From Rhodoblastus sp. (lineage in GTDB: Bacteria > Pseudomonadota > Alphaproteobacteria > Rhizobiales > Beijerinckiaceae), in NCBI RefSeq assembly GCF_019449565.1, contig NZ_JAGRPM010000082.1, positions 1-33,890 of the forward strand: a stretch of 33,890 bases of DNA. The letters are read 5' to 3'. Below, piece by piece: positions 8,018 to 16,615 of the stretch. A program made the translations under genes and the position numbers. The first letter of the stretch is position 1, and each line of letters begins with the position of its first letter. Below the pieces are notes generated by a model, which made no database searches, was not told the DNA's origin, and saw only the letters and a list, made by a program, of their open reading frames with translations.

Positions 8018-9544
8018 ATGCAGTTTTCCGAACTCGGCCTCAGCGAAAAAGTGCTGCGCGCCGTCGAAACTTCCGGATATACCACGCCGACGCCGATCCA
8101 GGCCCAGGCCATTCCCTGCGTTCTGGCCGGCCGCGACGTGCTCGGCATCGCGCAGACGGGCACCGGCAAGACCGCCGCCTTCACCCTCCCCATGCTGTGC
8201 CGGCTCGAACAGGGCCGCGCCCGCGCCCGCGTGCCGCGGACGCTAATCCTGGAGCCGACGCGCGAACTCGCCGCCCAGGTCGAGGAAAGCTTCAACAAAT
8301 ACGGCTCGCAGCACAAGCTCAACGTGGCCTTGCTGATCGGCGGCGTCTCCTTCGCCGACCAGGAAGTCAAGATCATGCGCGGCGCCGATGTGTTGATCGC
8401 CACGCCCGGCCGCCTGCTCGACTTTTTCGAGCGCGGCAAGCTGCTGCTCTCGGGCATCGAAATCCTCGTCATCGACGAGGCTGACCGCATGCTCGACATG
8501 GGCTTCATCCCCGATATCGAGAAGATCTGCAAGCTGGTGCCCTTCACGCGCCAGACCCTGTTCTTCTCGGCGACCATGCCGCCGGAAATCACGCGGCTGA
8601 CCGAGCAGTTCCTGCATAATCCGACGCGTATCGAAGTCGCCCGCGCCGCCACCACGGCCTCGACGATCACGCAGCAACTGGTCGCCTCGCATGGCGGCGG
8701 CGACAAGCGCGAAACCCTGCGCCGCCTGCTGCGCGCGGCCGATGGCCTGAAAAACGCGATCGTGTTCTGCAACCGCAAGCGCGACGTGGCCATCGTCTAC
8801 AAGAGCCTGGAAAAGCACGGCTTTCCCGTCGGCGCCTTGCATGGCGACATGGACCAGTCCGCGCGCATGGCCTCGCTTGACGCCTTCAAAAATGGCGCGG
8901 TCGACATTCTGGTCTGCTCCGACGTCGCCGCGCGCGGCCTCGATATTCCCGACGTCAGCCACGTCTTCAATTTCGATGTGCCGACCCATTCCGAGGATTA
9001 TGTCCATCGCATCGGCCGCACCGGTCGCGCGGGACGCTCGGGCCACGCCTATACGATCGTCACCGAGGACGATTCCAAATATGTCTCCCAGATCCAGGAT
9101 CTGATCAAAGAGCAGATCGAATGGGTCGGACCGCGTTTCGGCGAGTTGGCTCCGGCCGAGCATATCGGCCGGGATCGCGACCGCGCCGCCGAGAGGCCGC
9201 GCCGTGGATCGCGCGGCGACCGCACCGAGCGCGGACCGCGTCGTGAACGTTCGCACGGCGGCGAAGAGCCGGTCCGCCAGGGCCGCCAACAGGCGCCTCG
9301 CGCAAATCACGAGGCGCCCCGCGCGGATAGCGAGGCGCCCCGGGCAATTCACGCCGAGCCGCGCACAAAAGACGCGCCGGTCCGCATGAAGGATGCGCCC
9401 GCCCGCGTCAGGGACGAGGCGCCCCGGCGGAGAAACGCCGGCCGCCAGGCTGACGACGACGCGCCTGTGATCGGCATGGGCGACCATGTGCCGAGCTTCC
9501 TGCTTCGCCCGGTGCGCCTGAAGAGCGTCAAGACAGCCGAGTAA
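8018..9544 (+). CDS. DEAD-box ATP-dependent RNA helicase, RhlE type
   Basis: A 508-residue cytoplasmic RNA helicase. Motifs occur in order: FSELGLSEKVLRAV and the Q motif TPTPIQAQAIP, motif I AQTGTGKT (45-52), PTRELAAQ, TPGRLLD, DEAD (153-156), SAT, ARGLDIP and HRIGRTGRAGR (from His330). The pattern fits the RhlE group, which acts in ribosome assembly and RNA decay, often in the cold. I chose ATG 8018 because MQFSELGL is the normal beginning and TTGGA lies just before it. After about residue 380 the tail is basic and disordered, with Arg-rich stretches and seven successive 7-residue units (425-473). The last 17 bases overlap the 3' end of the convergent HAD gene. Confidence 0.93.
   Translation: MQFSELGLSEKVLRAVETSGYTTPTPIQAQAIPCVLAGRDVLGIAQTGTGKTAAFTLPMLCRLEQGRARARVPRTLILEPTRELAAQVEESFNKYGSQHKLNVALLIGGVSFADQEVKIMRGADVLIATPGRLLDFFERGKLLLSGIEILVIDEADRMLDMGFIPDIEKICKLVPFTRQTLFFSATMPPEITRLTEQFLHNPTRIEVARAATTASTITQQLVASHGGGDKRETLRRLLRAADGLKNAIVFCNRKRDVAIVYKSLEKHGFPVGALHGDMDQSARMASLDAFKNGAVDILVCSDVAARGLDIPDVSHVFNFDVPTHSEDYVHRIGRTGRAGRSGHAYTIVTEDDSKYVSQIQDLIKEQIEWVGPRFGELAPAEHIGRDRDRAAERPRRGSRGDRTERGPRRERSHGGEEPVRQGRQQAPRANHEAPRADSEAPRAIHAEPRTKDAPVRMKDAPARVRDEAPRRRNAGRQADDDAPVIGMGDHVPSFLLRPVRLKSVKTAE
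9290..9436 (+). repeat. Seven tandem 21-bp units encoding heptapeptides in the helicase tail
   Basis: Reading in the helicase frame from 9290, seven consecutive units are QAPRANH, EAPRADS, EAPRAIH, AEPRTKD, APVRMKD, APARVRD and EAPRRRN. The second and third units are the most alike at DNA level, and later units have drifted. The consensus is a basic, proline-containing heptad without a coiled-coil pattern, typical of a disordered RNA-binding tail. Confidence 0.8.
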
Positions 9545-10217
9545 CCGAGTCCAGCAGGGCCATCGTCAGGCCCTCGCAATTCAGCAATTCGACCGAAGCG
9601 CCGGCGAGATCGTCGTCGGCGCTGAATGGCGAGCGCACCGCGACGACCGTCAGCCCCGCCCCGCGCGCCGCAAGCACGCCATTGCGAGAATCCTCGATGG
9701 CGACGCAAAGCTCCGGCGCCTTGCCGAGCTTGTCCAGCACCAGCCGATAGACGTCCGGCGCTGGCTTTTTCTTCTCCACCATGTCGCCAGCGCCAACGAC
9801 GGGAAAGACCTCCCGCCAGTTCGGGCCGAGCGCGGCGCCCAGCAAAGCCTCGATATTGGGCATGGATGTCGTGGTGGCGATGGCCAGCTCCAGCCCCGCC
9901 GCGCGCGCCGCCGCAATGAATTCCCTGACCCCGGGACGCAAGGGAACGCCGCCAGCGGCCACCATCCTAGTATAGATCGCTGTCTTGGCCTTGTGCAATT
10001 CCGCGACGAAACCGGGTTCGGCGCGGCCGCCGCTTCGCTCGATGAAATGAGCGATCCGCTCCTTGCCTCCCGTCACCTTCAGCAATTCGCGATAGAGCGG
10101 GACATCCCAGTCCCAGTCGAGGCCGGAATCGGCGAAAGCCCGATTGAACGCGAGACGATGGACCTCCTCTGTTTCGGCCAAAGTCCCGTCAAGATCGAAA
10201 ATCACCACCTCGACCAC
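9528..10217 (-). CDS. HAD-family phosphatase, CbbY-like
   Basis: A 229-residue haloacid dehalogenase hydrolase of the CbbY/beta-phosphoglucomutase-like group. Motif I is FDLDGTLAE with nucleophile Asp8 and acid/base Asp10. Motif II is seen as ATTTS, motif III as KKKPAPDVY, and motif IV as AIEDSRNGV. A helical cap lies between motifs I and II. CbbY of photosynthetic bacteria removes the inhibitor xylulose-1,5-bisphosphate, but no cbb genes lie nearby, so the substrate cannot be stated. The start is GTG 10217 with AGGAGG at ideal spacing. It is downstream of the AsmA-like gene on the same strand (91-bp gap) and its 3' end overlaps the helicase by 17 bases. Confidence 0.88.
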   Translation of the reverse strand: MVEVVIFDLDGTLAETEEVHRLAFNRAFADSGLDWDWDVPLYRELLKVTGGKERIAHFIERSGGRAEPGFVAELHKAKTAIYTRMVAAGGVPLRPGVREFIAAARAAGLELAIATTTSMPNIEALLGAALGPNWREVFPVVGAGDMVEKKKPAPDVYRLVLDKLGKAPELCVAIEDSRNGVLAARGAGLTVVAVRSPFSADDDLAGASVELLNCEGLTMALLDSVTRLS

Positions 10218-10308
10218 GCGCGCCTCCTGTGCTTTTTCGCCAAGGTGGGGGCGTGGTCGCCAAAATGAAATTTAAAACTTCGCAACACCCCTTAAGTTTT
10301 TCTGCATT

Positions 10309-13300
10309 TCAGTGGGGAAGGATGCCGAAAATCTTGCGCAAGAACCCCGGAGCTATGGCCGAGAGCGGATTGACCGACAGGACCGGCGACGCAGTTTTCC
10401 CGGAAACGCGGAAATTCACGCCGATCAGCCCTTCCTCCTGGCCGCCGCCCAGCACCATCCCGATAACAGGCAATTGCCCGAACAGATTGTTGACGCCATA
10501 GGCGGGCACGAATGTGCCGGAGACGTCGAGGGTGTCGTTGTCGAAATCGATCCAGCCTTCGAGCGTCGAGCCGATGCTCGGATTGGCGATGGCGCCGTCG
10601 CGCACCACGAGCCGGCCATTGGTCTTTTGCAGCAAGGCGTGCATTCGCGAGAACTGTACCGAGCTGGGATTCAGCTTGACCTTGGAGGCCAGAGCCCCGG
10701 CGTTGGGCGCATCCGCGAAGCTTTTCAGAGCCGGCTCGCCGCGCAACACGAAATTCTCGACGTCGACGGAGCCGGAAAATCCTCCGTCCGCGAGGCGCAA
10801 TTCGGCTGAGAAGGCGCCGCCCTCCATATGGGTGTAAAAATCCATGAAGGAGAGCAGCGCGCCGCCGTCGGATGTGCTGAGGGTAAAAAGAGGAGCGCCG
10901 GAATCGGGACGGGTCAAGGCGCCCTTCACCGGATCGGCGCCGAGCTTGCCGGAAATGTTCAGCGCCTGGAACTGGCCGCCCTTCTTGGCGAGACGCATTG
11001 CGGCGTTGGAAATGATCTGGCGATTGGCGCCGGTCAGAAGGGTCGCACTGAGGTCAAGATCGAAATCGGTCGTCGGGCCGCGAGCGGCGCTGCTGTCGGT
11101 CAGACTGCTCAGGAAGGGACGCGCGTCGACCGCGGCGCCGCGCGCCGTGATTTTCATGATCTCGCCGCTCTTCTGGGCCTCGACCTGCAAATTGTCGCCG
11201 GGCGAGAATTTTACCTGCGGCAGTTTCGCCGCCGCCAGCGCGCCTTCGGGCGAGAGTTGCAGCGTTCCCCGGGCGCTCTGACCGGAGCCGTCATAGAGGA
11301 AATCGTCCAGCGTCGCGGCGCCGCGTTCGTCCTCGCGATAGGCGAAGGTCGATTTCGCGGGGCGGCCGGCGGGTTTGAAAAGGCCGGGCACGGGATAGAT
11401 CAGCCCGGTCTTGGCGAGATCCAGCTCGACCTGGGCCTGCGGATGCGCCGCGCCGACGTCGCCGACGATCTTCACGCCGACTGGACCGACGACGCTGGAG
11501 CCGAAATTCAGCCCGGCCTTGGCGCGGGCCGCCTCGTCCATCGGGAAAGCGATCGTCCCCTTGGGGGGCTGGTCGTCGCTCCGCGTGAATTCGAGCGTCG
11601 CCGGCGCGCCGAACAGCCTACCCGTACCCGTAATGCGGGTGACGCCGCCAAGCAGGCTCACCGCCAGCGAACCCTGTTCGAGACCGGCCTTGCCGATCAG
11701 GCGATCCGCCGAAAAACCTTCGACCCGTGCCTTGACCTCCATGCTCGACAGCTTGGGATCGTAAACATCCTGGAGCGCGGTCCGGTAGGTGAATTCGCCG
11801 TCGAACTGGCCCTTTGTCGTCTTGGGGTCCAGCGGCAGGCTGGCGACCTTGGCGAAGCCCGGCATGGCAAGGATCTCGCCCAGCACGTCGAGCGAGCCGC
11901 GCCCACGCGCGCCGACGATGAGCTGCATTGGCCTGGCCTTGAAATCAGGCATCGTCATGCGGCCGTCCGTCAGGTCGATCCGCCGTCCAGGCGCCGATTC
12001 CATGAAGGCGACGCTGGCGTCCAACCGCGCCGACCGGCCAGTCGAGACGCCTTGGGCGTTCATGCCCTGGACGGCCGGAGCGCCGTCGAGAAAGGTGAAG
12101 GCGGCGTCCCGGACGGTATAATCCATCGCCACACGGTCGCTCATGGGCGGGACCTGCGCCCGCATCATGCGCAGGTCCAGGTCGTCGAGGTCGACCGCCA
12201 TGCGGAAGGTCTCGAGCGTTCCGGAGAGGAGATGGTCTCCGGCCCAGCCGCGCACGGGCGCGCCGAAGGCGTGGGGCCAGATGGCGAGCGCGCCCGCCGC
12301 CGTCGTTTTGCCCGCGGAAACGCCAAGGCGCATATGGACGCCGTCAACCCAATCGACCGAGCCCTGCACGGCGGCGGCGACCTCCGGCCCCACCAGCTCG
12401 ATGCGATTGAACGACAGAATTTTGTTTGCCGGATCGAGCGCCAGATCGATGCGGATCGTGGCGATCGTCACCGGCTTCTCGCCCGCTCGGTCCGGGCCGA
12501 TCACGCAGGCCTCCGCCTGTTTGAAGTTCATGCTCCACGGCGCGGCGTCCTGGGCGGGAGGCGCGATCACGCCATTGAAGAAGCAGCGCGAGGCCCCCGA
12601 GAAGATCTGCGCCTGGTCGACCACGGCGCGATGGCTGGCGGCGTCCCAATGCGCGGCGGCGAAAAACTCGTCGAGGAAGACGGGCGGAAAGTCGGGATCG
12701 TCGAAGCGCCAGAACCCCTGCCCCAGCGCCAGCCGGGCGTTGGCGTCGAGCACATGGTTGTCGCCCCGAAACGAGGCCGAGGCCTTGAACGAAATTGGAA
12801 TGTCGGAATCGATCGGCAGACTGGACTTGCCCGCCAGCAGCGCGATCTCGTCGATGGAAAAGCCCGATCCTTCGATCGCCAGTTCATGGGCGTCGTCGCG
12901 GTCGCCGCGCGCGACGCCTTCGACCGACCATCGCCTGCTCGGGCCGCGCGCCGAAATTTTCACATCGACTACCGGGCGGTGGCTGGCGATGGCGCGATCC
13001 AGCGAAAATTCGAATTCCTCGAAGCCGCGCTTCTGGCCAGCCTCGCGGTCGTCGATAATCAGGCGCCCCCGCCTGATGCCGAAATGATCAAGGGCGGCTA
13101 TCGGGCTGTCGCGGCCCTGCCCAATGTCGAAAATCGTGTTGATCGCCTTCGCCACCTGTCGCAACACCTTCGCGCGCTCGACGTGAACTTGGCCGCTGGT
13201 CGGCGGCGCGACGCTGGGCTGCGGCTCCGCAGGAGCGTCCGCGGGGGCGGCCGGCGGCGGACTCGACGCAGCTTCGGGCGCCGCAGGAGCCGCCAGGCTG

Positions 13301-13836
13301 GCGGGCTCGCCGCCCGCCGTCAGATCGAGGCCGCCGTCCGCCAGCACGCGCAGCTCAACGTTCAGGCCGTCGATATCGACACGCGACGGCTTGATCTGTC
13401 CGGCCAGCAGGGACAGCGGATCGAAGATGAGATCGGCCTTGGGCGCGGAAATCAGACGGCGGCCGTCGGCGCGGCTCAGCTTGACTCCCGTGATCGCCAG
13501 GGCGAGGCCGCGATCCTGCCGCTCGATGTCCATGCCTTCGATTTCGAGCGCATAACCGGGGCCGAGGCGCTGCTGGAGCGCGGAGACAAGGACCGGCTTG
13601 AAGATGTCGAGACTGACGCGGCCGAATGCGAGGGCGGCGACGACGATCCCGAGGACGCATAGAACCGTCATCAGCGCAAAGGACAAAGTCGCGCTGGCGA
13701 GGCGGCGCGTGCGACGAAAGCGCTTCCGCCGTTCCGGCGGAGGCGGCGGCGCTTCAAGAACTTCGGGATCTCTCGTTTCGACCAATGCGACCGCTTTCTT
13801 CGCCGTTGCGGCTGGCCCGGCCAACCGAATCGTCAT
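10309..13836 (-). CDS. AsmA/YhdP-like large envelope protein (DUF3971 type)
   Basis: A protein of about 1175 residues. A basic, proline-rich N-terminal tail (EAPPPPPERRKRFRRTRR) is followed by one TM segment (LSFALMTVLCVLGIVVAALAF) and a very long periplasmic part. The periplasmic region is rich in beta-strand patterns and ends with an AsmA-like C-terminal region (SVDVENFVLRGEPALKSFA, then GWIDFDNDTLDVSGTFVPAYG, NNLFGQLPVIG). YhdP, TamB and AsmA proteins are implicated in moving phospholipid to the outer membrane, and that role is family knowledge. A low-complexity Ala/Pro stretch lies at about residues 190-220. I chose ATG 13836 (MTIRLAG); the frame is open back to 13914, and the ribosome-binding site is weak, so the start is uncertain by up to 26 codons. 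It precedes the CbbY-like gene on the same strand. Confidence 0.85.
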   Translation of the reverse strand: MTIRLAGPAATAKKAVALVETRDPEVLEAPPPPPERRKRFRRTRRLASATLSFALMTVLCVLGIVVAALAFGRVSLDIFKPVLVSALQQRLGPGYALEIEGMDIERQDRGLALAITGVKLSRADGRRLISAPKADLIFDPLSLLAGQIKPSRVDIDGLNVELRVLADGGLDLTAGGEPASLAAPAAPEAASSPPPAAPADAPAEPQPSVAPPTSGQVHVERAKVLRQVAKAINTIFDIGQGRDSPIAALDHFGIRRGRLIIDDREAGQKRGFEEFEFSLDRAIASHRPVVDVKISARGPSRRWSVEGVARGDRDDAHELAIEGSGFSIDEIALLAGKSSLPIDSDIPISFKASASFRGDNHVLDANARLALGQGFWRFDDPDFPPVFLDEFFAAAHWDAASHRAVVDQAQIFSGASRCFFNGVIAPPAQDAAPWSMNFKQAEACVIGPDRAGEKPVTIATIRIDLALDPANKILSFNRIELVGPEVAAAVQGSVDWVDGVHMRLGVSAGKTTAAGALAIWPHAFGAPVRGWAGDHLLSGTLETFRMAVDLDDLDLRMMRAQVPPMSDRVAMDYTVRDAAFTFLDGAPAVQGMNAQGVSTGRSARLDASVAFMESAPGRRIDLTDGRMTMPDFKARPMQLIVGARGRGSLDVLGEILAMPGFAKVASLPLDPKTTKGQFDGEFTYRTALQDVYDPKLSSMEVKARVEGFSADRLIGKAGLEQGSLAVSLLGGVTRITGTGRLFGAPATLEFTRSDDQPPKGTIAFPMDEAARAKAGLNFGSSVVGPVGVKIVGDVGAAHPQAQVELDLAKTGLIYPVPGLFKPAGRPAKSTFAYREDERGAATLDDFLYDGSGQSARGTLQLSPEGALAAAKLPQVKFSPGDNLQVEAQKSGEIMKITARGAAVDARPFLSSLTDSSAARGPTTDFDLDLSATLLTGANRQIISNAAMRLAKKGGQFQALNISGKLGADPVKGALTRPDSGAPLFTLSTSDGGALLSFMDFYTHMEGGAFSAELRLADGGFSGSVDVENFVLRGEPALKSFADAPNAGALASKVKLNPSSVQFSRMHALLQKTNGRLVVRDGAIANPSIGSTLEGWIDFDNDTLDVSGTFVPAYGVNNLFGQLPVIGMVLGGGQEEGLIGVNFRVSGKTASPVLSVNPLSAIAPGFLRKIFGILPH

Positions 13837-14024
13837 TCTATAGCAAAACGCCGCCTCCTTCCGGCCCGGAAGCGCGGCTGGCCTCATTTTTGCGACGCAG
13901 AAATATGCAGACATTTGCGCCCGAAATAAGCAAAAATGGCGGCTTGAGCGGGAGGCGCTTCGCGCGCCCCGCCAAAGGGCGGCGGCGGCGTTGTTGCACG
14001 CCGCTCGAACTGAAAGGACAGGCG

Positions 14025-14495
14025 ATGGCGGCGGTTTTACAAGCGGGCGATGCGGCCCCGGATTTCACCTTGCCGAGGGACGGCAAGGGCGAGATCTCGC
14101 TGGGCGATTTCAAGGGCGGCAAGCTCGTGCTCTATTTCTATCCCAAGGACGACACTTCGGGCTGCACCGCCGAGGCCATCGCCTTCAACGGGCTGGCCAA
14201 GGAATTCGCCGCGGCTGGGGCCACAATCGTCGGCGCCTCGCCCGATCCGGTCAAGAAGCACGACAAGTTCCGCGACAAATATGAGCTGAGCTTTCCGCTT
14301 GTCGCCGACGAAGCCAAGCAAATGCTGGAAGCCTATGGCGTCTGGGTCGAGAAGAGCATGTATGGCCGCAAATATATGGGGGTCGAGCGCACGACCTTCC
14401 TGATCGGCCCCGATGGCAAGATCGCAAGGGTCTGGCGCAAGGTTAAAGTGCCGGGCCATGCCGAGGAAGTTCTGGCGGCGGCCAAAAGCCTGTAA
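14025..14495 (+). CDS. bcp: Thioredoxin-dependent thiol peroxidase (BCP/PrxQ type)
   Basis: A 156-residue peroxiredoxin that reduces hydrogen peroxide and organic peroxides in the cytoplasm. GDAAPDFTLP, then YFYPKDDTSGCT places the peroxidatic Cys at 47, with the Thr and Arg of the active site (VERTTFLIGPDG follows near 120). The resolving cysteine that many BCP enzymes have five residues later is Ile52 here, and no other cysteine is present, so it should act by a 1-Cys mechanism. ATG 14025 is supported by AAAGGA eight bases before it; the frame is open farther upstream but that part is not peroxiredoxin-like. It is transcribed in the same direction as the M23 peptidase, 104 bp ahead of it. 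Confidence 0.93.
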   Translation: MAAVLQAGDAAPDFTLPRDGKGEISLGDFKGGKLVLYFYPKDDTSGCTAEAIAFNGLAKEFAAAGATIVGASPDPVKKHDKFRDKYELSFPLVADEAKQMLEAYGVWVEKSMYGRKYMGVERTTFLIGPDGKIARVWRKVKVPGHAEEVLAAAKSL

Positions 14496-14527
14496 CCGAG
14501 GCGCGCTAAACCCCTGTTGGCGAAACA

Positions 14528-14535
14528 TTAACCAT
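14528..14535 (+). promoter_or_regulatory. TTAACCAT, possible CtrA-type site
   Basis: The octamer TTAACCAT lies 65 bases before the ATG of the M23 peptidase. This octamer has been described for alphaproteobacteria as a form of the binding site of the cell-cycle regulator CtrA. A single octamer may occur by chance, so the call rests on its position before a cell-wall gene. Confidence 0.25.
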
Positions 14536-14599
14536 GTTCGCTTACCTTTTCTCCTGAACTCGATCGCGCCCTCGCCGGCGCGATCCTTCGGGATGAAGC

Positions 14600-15949
14600 A
14601 TGATGCGTGGCGCGGCAATTTCGGCGCAGGCCCCTCGGCCTGGCTTGATCCTTCAAGTGTCCTTCGGCGATTTTCATCGCCAGATCACGCTGCCGCGGGC
14701 GGTCGCCGCGGCGGTGCTTTTCGTAATTCCGGCGCTGGCGCTGACCTGCCTCGCCGCGGGCTCCTACCTGATGTTTCGCGACGACATGCTCGCCTCGCTG
14801 ATGCGCCGGCAGGCGAGCAATCAATTCGCCTATGAAGACCGCATCGCGGCCCTGCGTTCGCAGATCGACTCCCTCGCCTCGCGGCAAATGCTCAATCAGG
14901 ACAGTTTCGAAGGCAAGATGGCGGAACTGACGGTGCGGCAGGCCAAGCTCGAATCCCGCTCCGCCCTGCTCGCCTCGCTAGCCGCGCGAATCGACCCGCA
15001 GGATCTTTCCGCCGCCCGCCGTCCCTCTTCCGCCGCGCCGGCCCAAATCCCCGCCGCAGCCGCACAGGCGCCAGCCCCGGCCGCTGCGCCCACGCCCGCC
15101 GCTGCGCGCGAAAATTTCAAGCCGGCGCCGGAGGGCTTCGATCTGCGCCGCGCTCATCCGCTGGACGCCACCGGAGAGGATGTTTCCGAAAACGTCGATC
15201 CGGCCCTGCCCGATCAGCGCCTGCGCACGTTCGCGGCGCGATTCGACAGCATCGAGCAGCGTCAGATCGCCGCCTTGAACGGCCTCAAGGCGCCCGCCGC
15301 CGCCAAGGCCGAGCGCCTGCGCGAAGCCTTCGCCGAAGCCGGCCTGCCGGTCGAACGCATGGTGCGGCAGGCGGCCGCCCGGCCCGACAAGGACGGCGTC
15401 ACAAATGTGGCGATGGGCGGCCCCTATGTTCCCGTTGTGGCTCCGGATCGCGGCGGCGATTTCGAGCGGGCCTACGCCAGCCTGAACACCTCCATCATCA
15501 CCATGGACGGATTGCGCCGCGCCCTGCCTTTCGCGCCACTGCGCCAGCCCCTCCCCGGCCCGCTCGACGTCACCTCGACTTTCGGCTATCGCACCGACCC
15601 TTTCCTCGGCAAGCCCGCCTTACATAGCGGCATGGATTTTCGCGGCGATTACGGCGATCCGGTGCGCGCCACCGCCGCCGGGCGCGTGATCACGGCGGGA
15701 CAGGCTGGCGGCTATGGCAATATGGTCGAAGTGGATCATGGCGCCGGCCTCACGACCCGCTATGGCCATTTGTCCCGCATCCTTGTCGAGGATGGCCAGT
15801 GGGTGCAAGCGGGTGCGACGCTTGGCGCGATCGGCTCGACGGGCCGCTCGACCGGCCCGCATCTGCACTATGAGGTGCGCGTCGACGGCGCGCCGGTCGA
15901 CCCCAGCCGCTACATTAAAGCTGGAAGGTTGTTGAACGCGGGGCTGTGA
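14600..15949 (+). CDS. M23 family metallopeptidase (membrane-anchored peptidoglycan hydrolase)
   Basis: A 449-residue envelope protein. A short cytoplasmic N-terminus is followed by one TM segment at about 34-56, a coiled-coil stretch at about 65-130 (with QIDSLASRQ and LTVRQAKLESR), an Ala/Pro-rich linker at about 138-172, and a C-terminal LytM/M23 domain at about 330-440. The zinc ligands are seen as HSGMD (His342, Asp346) and HLHYE (His421, His423). The extra His of RYGHL is present. Such proteins cut peptide cross-links or activate amidases at division or growth sites. Full active-site residues suggest a catalytically competent enzyme, unlike EnvC-type activators. ATG 14600 is followed by a second ATG. 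The GlcG/HbpS gene follows after 39 bp. Confidence 0.9.
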   Translation: MMRGAAISAQAPRPGLILQVSFGDFHRQITLPRAVAAAVLFVIPALALTCLAAGSYLMFRDDMLASLMRRQASNQFAYEDRIAALRSQIDSLASRQMLNQDSFEGKMAELTVRQAKLESRSALLASLAARIDPQDLSAARRPSSAAPAQIPAAAAQAPAPAAAPTPAAARENFKPAPEGFDLRRAHPLDATGEDVSENVDPALPDQRLRTFAARFDSIEQRQIAALNGLKAPAAAKAERLREAFAEAGLPVERMVRQAAARPDKDGVTNVAMGGPYVPVVAPDRGGDFERAYASLNTSIITMDGLRRALPFAPLRQPLPGPLDVTSTFGYRTDPFLGKPALHSGMDFRGDYGDPVRATAAGRVITAGQAGGYGNMVEVDHGAGLTTRYGHLSRILVEDGQWVQAGATLGAIGSTGRSTGPHLHYEVRVDGAPVDPSRYIKAGRLLNAGL

Positions 15950-15988
15950 TCCGCGTTATCCTGCCGGTATCCGCTCCGGGAGGCTTTC

Positions 15989-16525
15989 ATGCGCATTCAG
16001 GCCCTTGCTTTCTTGCTTTTCTCGTCCGTCCTCACGCCCATTTCCGTCTCCGCGCAGCAGCCCGCCGCGCCGGCCGCCTATCCGCTCGACGCCATTCCCG
16101 ACAAAATGCCCTTCGCGACGCCTTATGGCCCGCCGATTTCGCTGTCGCGCGCGCAGGCGGCGATCACCGCCGCGCAGGCCGAGGCCGAGAAACGTGGCTG
16201 GCCGCTCGATATCGCCGTCGTCGATTCCGGCGCCAATCTCGTCGCTTTTGCGCGCATGGACGGCGCGCAACTCGCCTCCATCGCCATCGCGGAACATAAG
16301 GCGCGCGCCGCCGCATCCTTCCGCCGCCCGACCCGCGTGTTCGAGGAAGCGGTGCAGAAAGTCGATTTTAAATTTGTCCTCACCCTCGACGACGTCATCG
16401 CGTCTCGCGGCGGCATTCCCTTGATCGAGGATGGCAAGCTGATCGGCGCCATCGGTTGTTCGGGAGGGGCGGGTTCGCAAGATGAGGTCGTCTGCGCGGC
16501 GGGCGCGGCGACGATCAACAAATAA
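15989..16525 (+). CDS. Exported GlcG/HbpS family (DUF336) heme-binding-like protein
   Basis: A 178-residue protein with a signal peptide (MRIQALAFLLFSSVLTPISVSAQQ, cleavage probably after the SAQ region), so it acts in the periplasm. The mature part shows the GlcG/HbpS fold pattern: LSRAQAAITAAQAEAEKRGW, IAVVDSGANLVAFARMDGAQ, AEHKARAAASFRRPTR, and the glycine-rich GGIPL and GAIGCSGG near the end. HbpS of Streptomyces binds heme; for most family members the ligand is not known. GGGAGG lies before ATG 15989. It follows the M23 gene closely and is probably co-transcribed with it. The C-terminal cysteines (two) are unusual enough to note but have no assigned role. Confidence 0.88.
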   Translation: MRIQALAFLLFSSVLTPISVSAQQPAAPAAYPLDAIPDKMPFATPYGPPISLSRAQAAITAAQAEAEKRGWPLDIAVVDSGANLVAFARMDGAQLASIAIAEHKARAAASFRRPTRVFEEAVQKVDFKFVLTLDDVIASRGGIPLIEDGKLIGAIGCSGGAGSQDEVVCAAGAATINK

Positions 16526-16550
16526 AGTCAAGAAAAAATTCCGGCCGAAG

Positions 16551-16575
16551 AAAAAGGCGCGCCAGACGGCGCGCC
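16551..16575 (-). terminator. Rho-independent terminator of the DUF6489 gene
   Basis: Read on the minus strand, GGCGCGCC-GTCT-GGCGCGCC is followed by TTTTT (plus strand AAAAA at 16551-16555). It lies about 40 bases after the stop of the DUF6489 gene and about 30 bases after the stop of the convergent GlcG/HbpS gene. Confidence 0.85.
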
Positions 16576-16615
16576 GAAATACGCAAGCATTCAAGAAATA
16601 CAGCCGCGACGCCGG

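Noticed and set aside
10274..10300. AAAACTT/AAGTTTT inverted repeat after the AsmA-like gene as a terminator
   Set aside because: The stem is short and AT-rich with a 13-base loop and lacks a G+C core, so termination is not supported.
10828..13662. Open frame of 944 codons on the plus strand opposite the AsmA-like gene
   Set aside because: It lies wholly antisense to a recognisable protein, has no family features, and is rich in Arg, Gly and Ala as expected from a shadow of high third-position GC.
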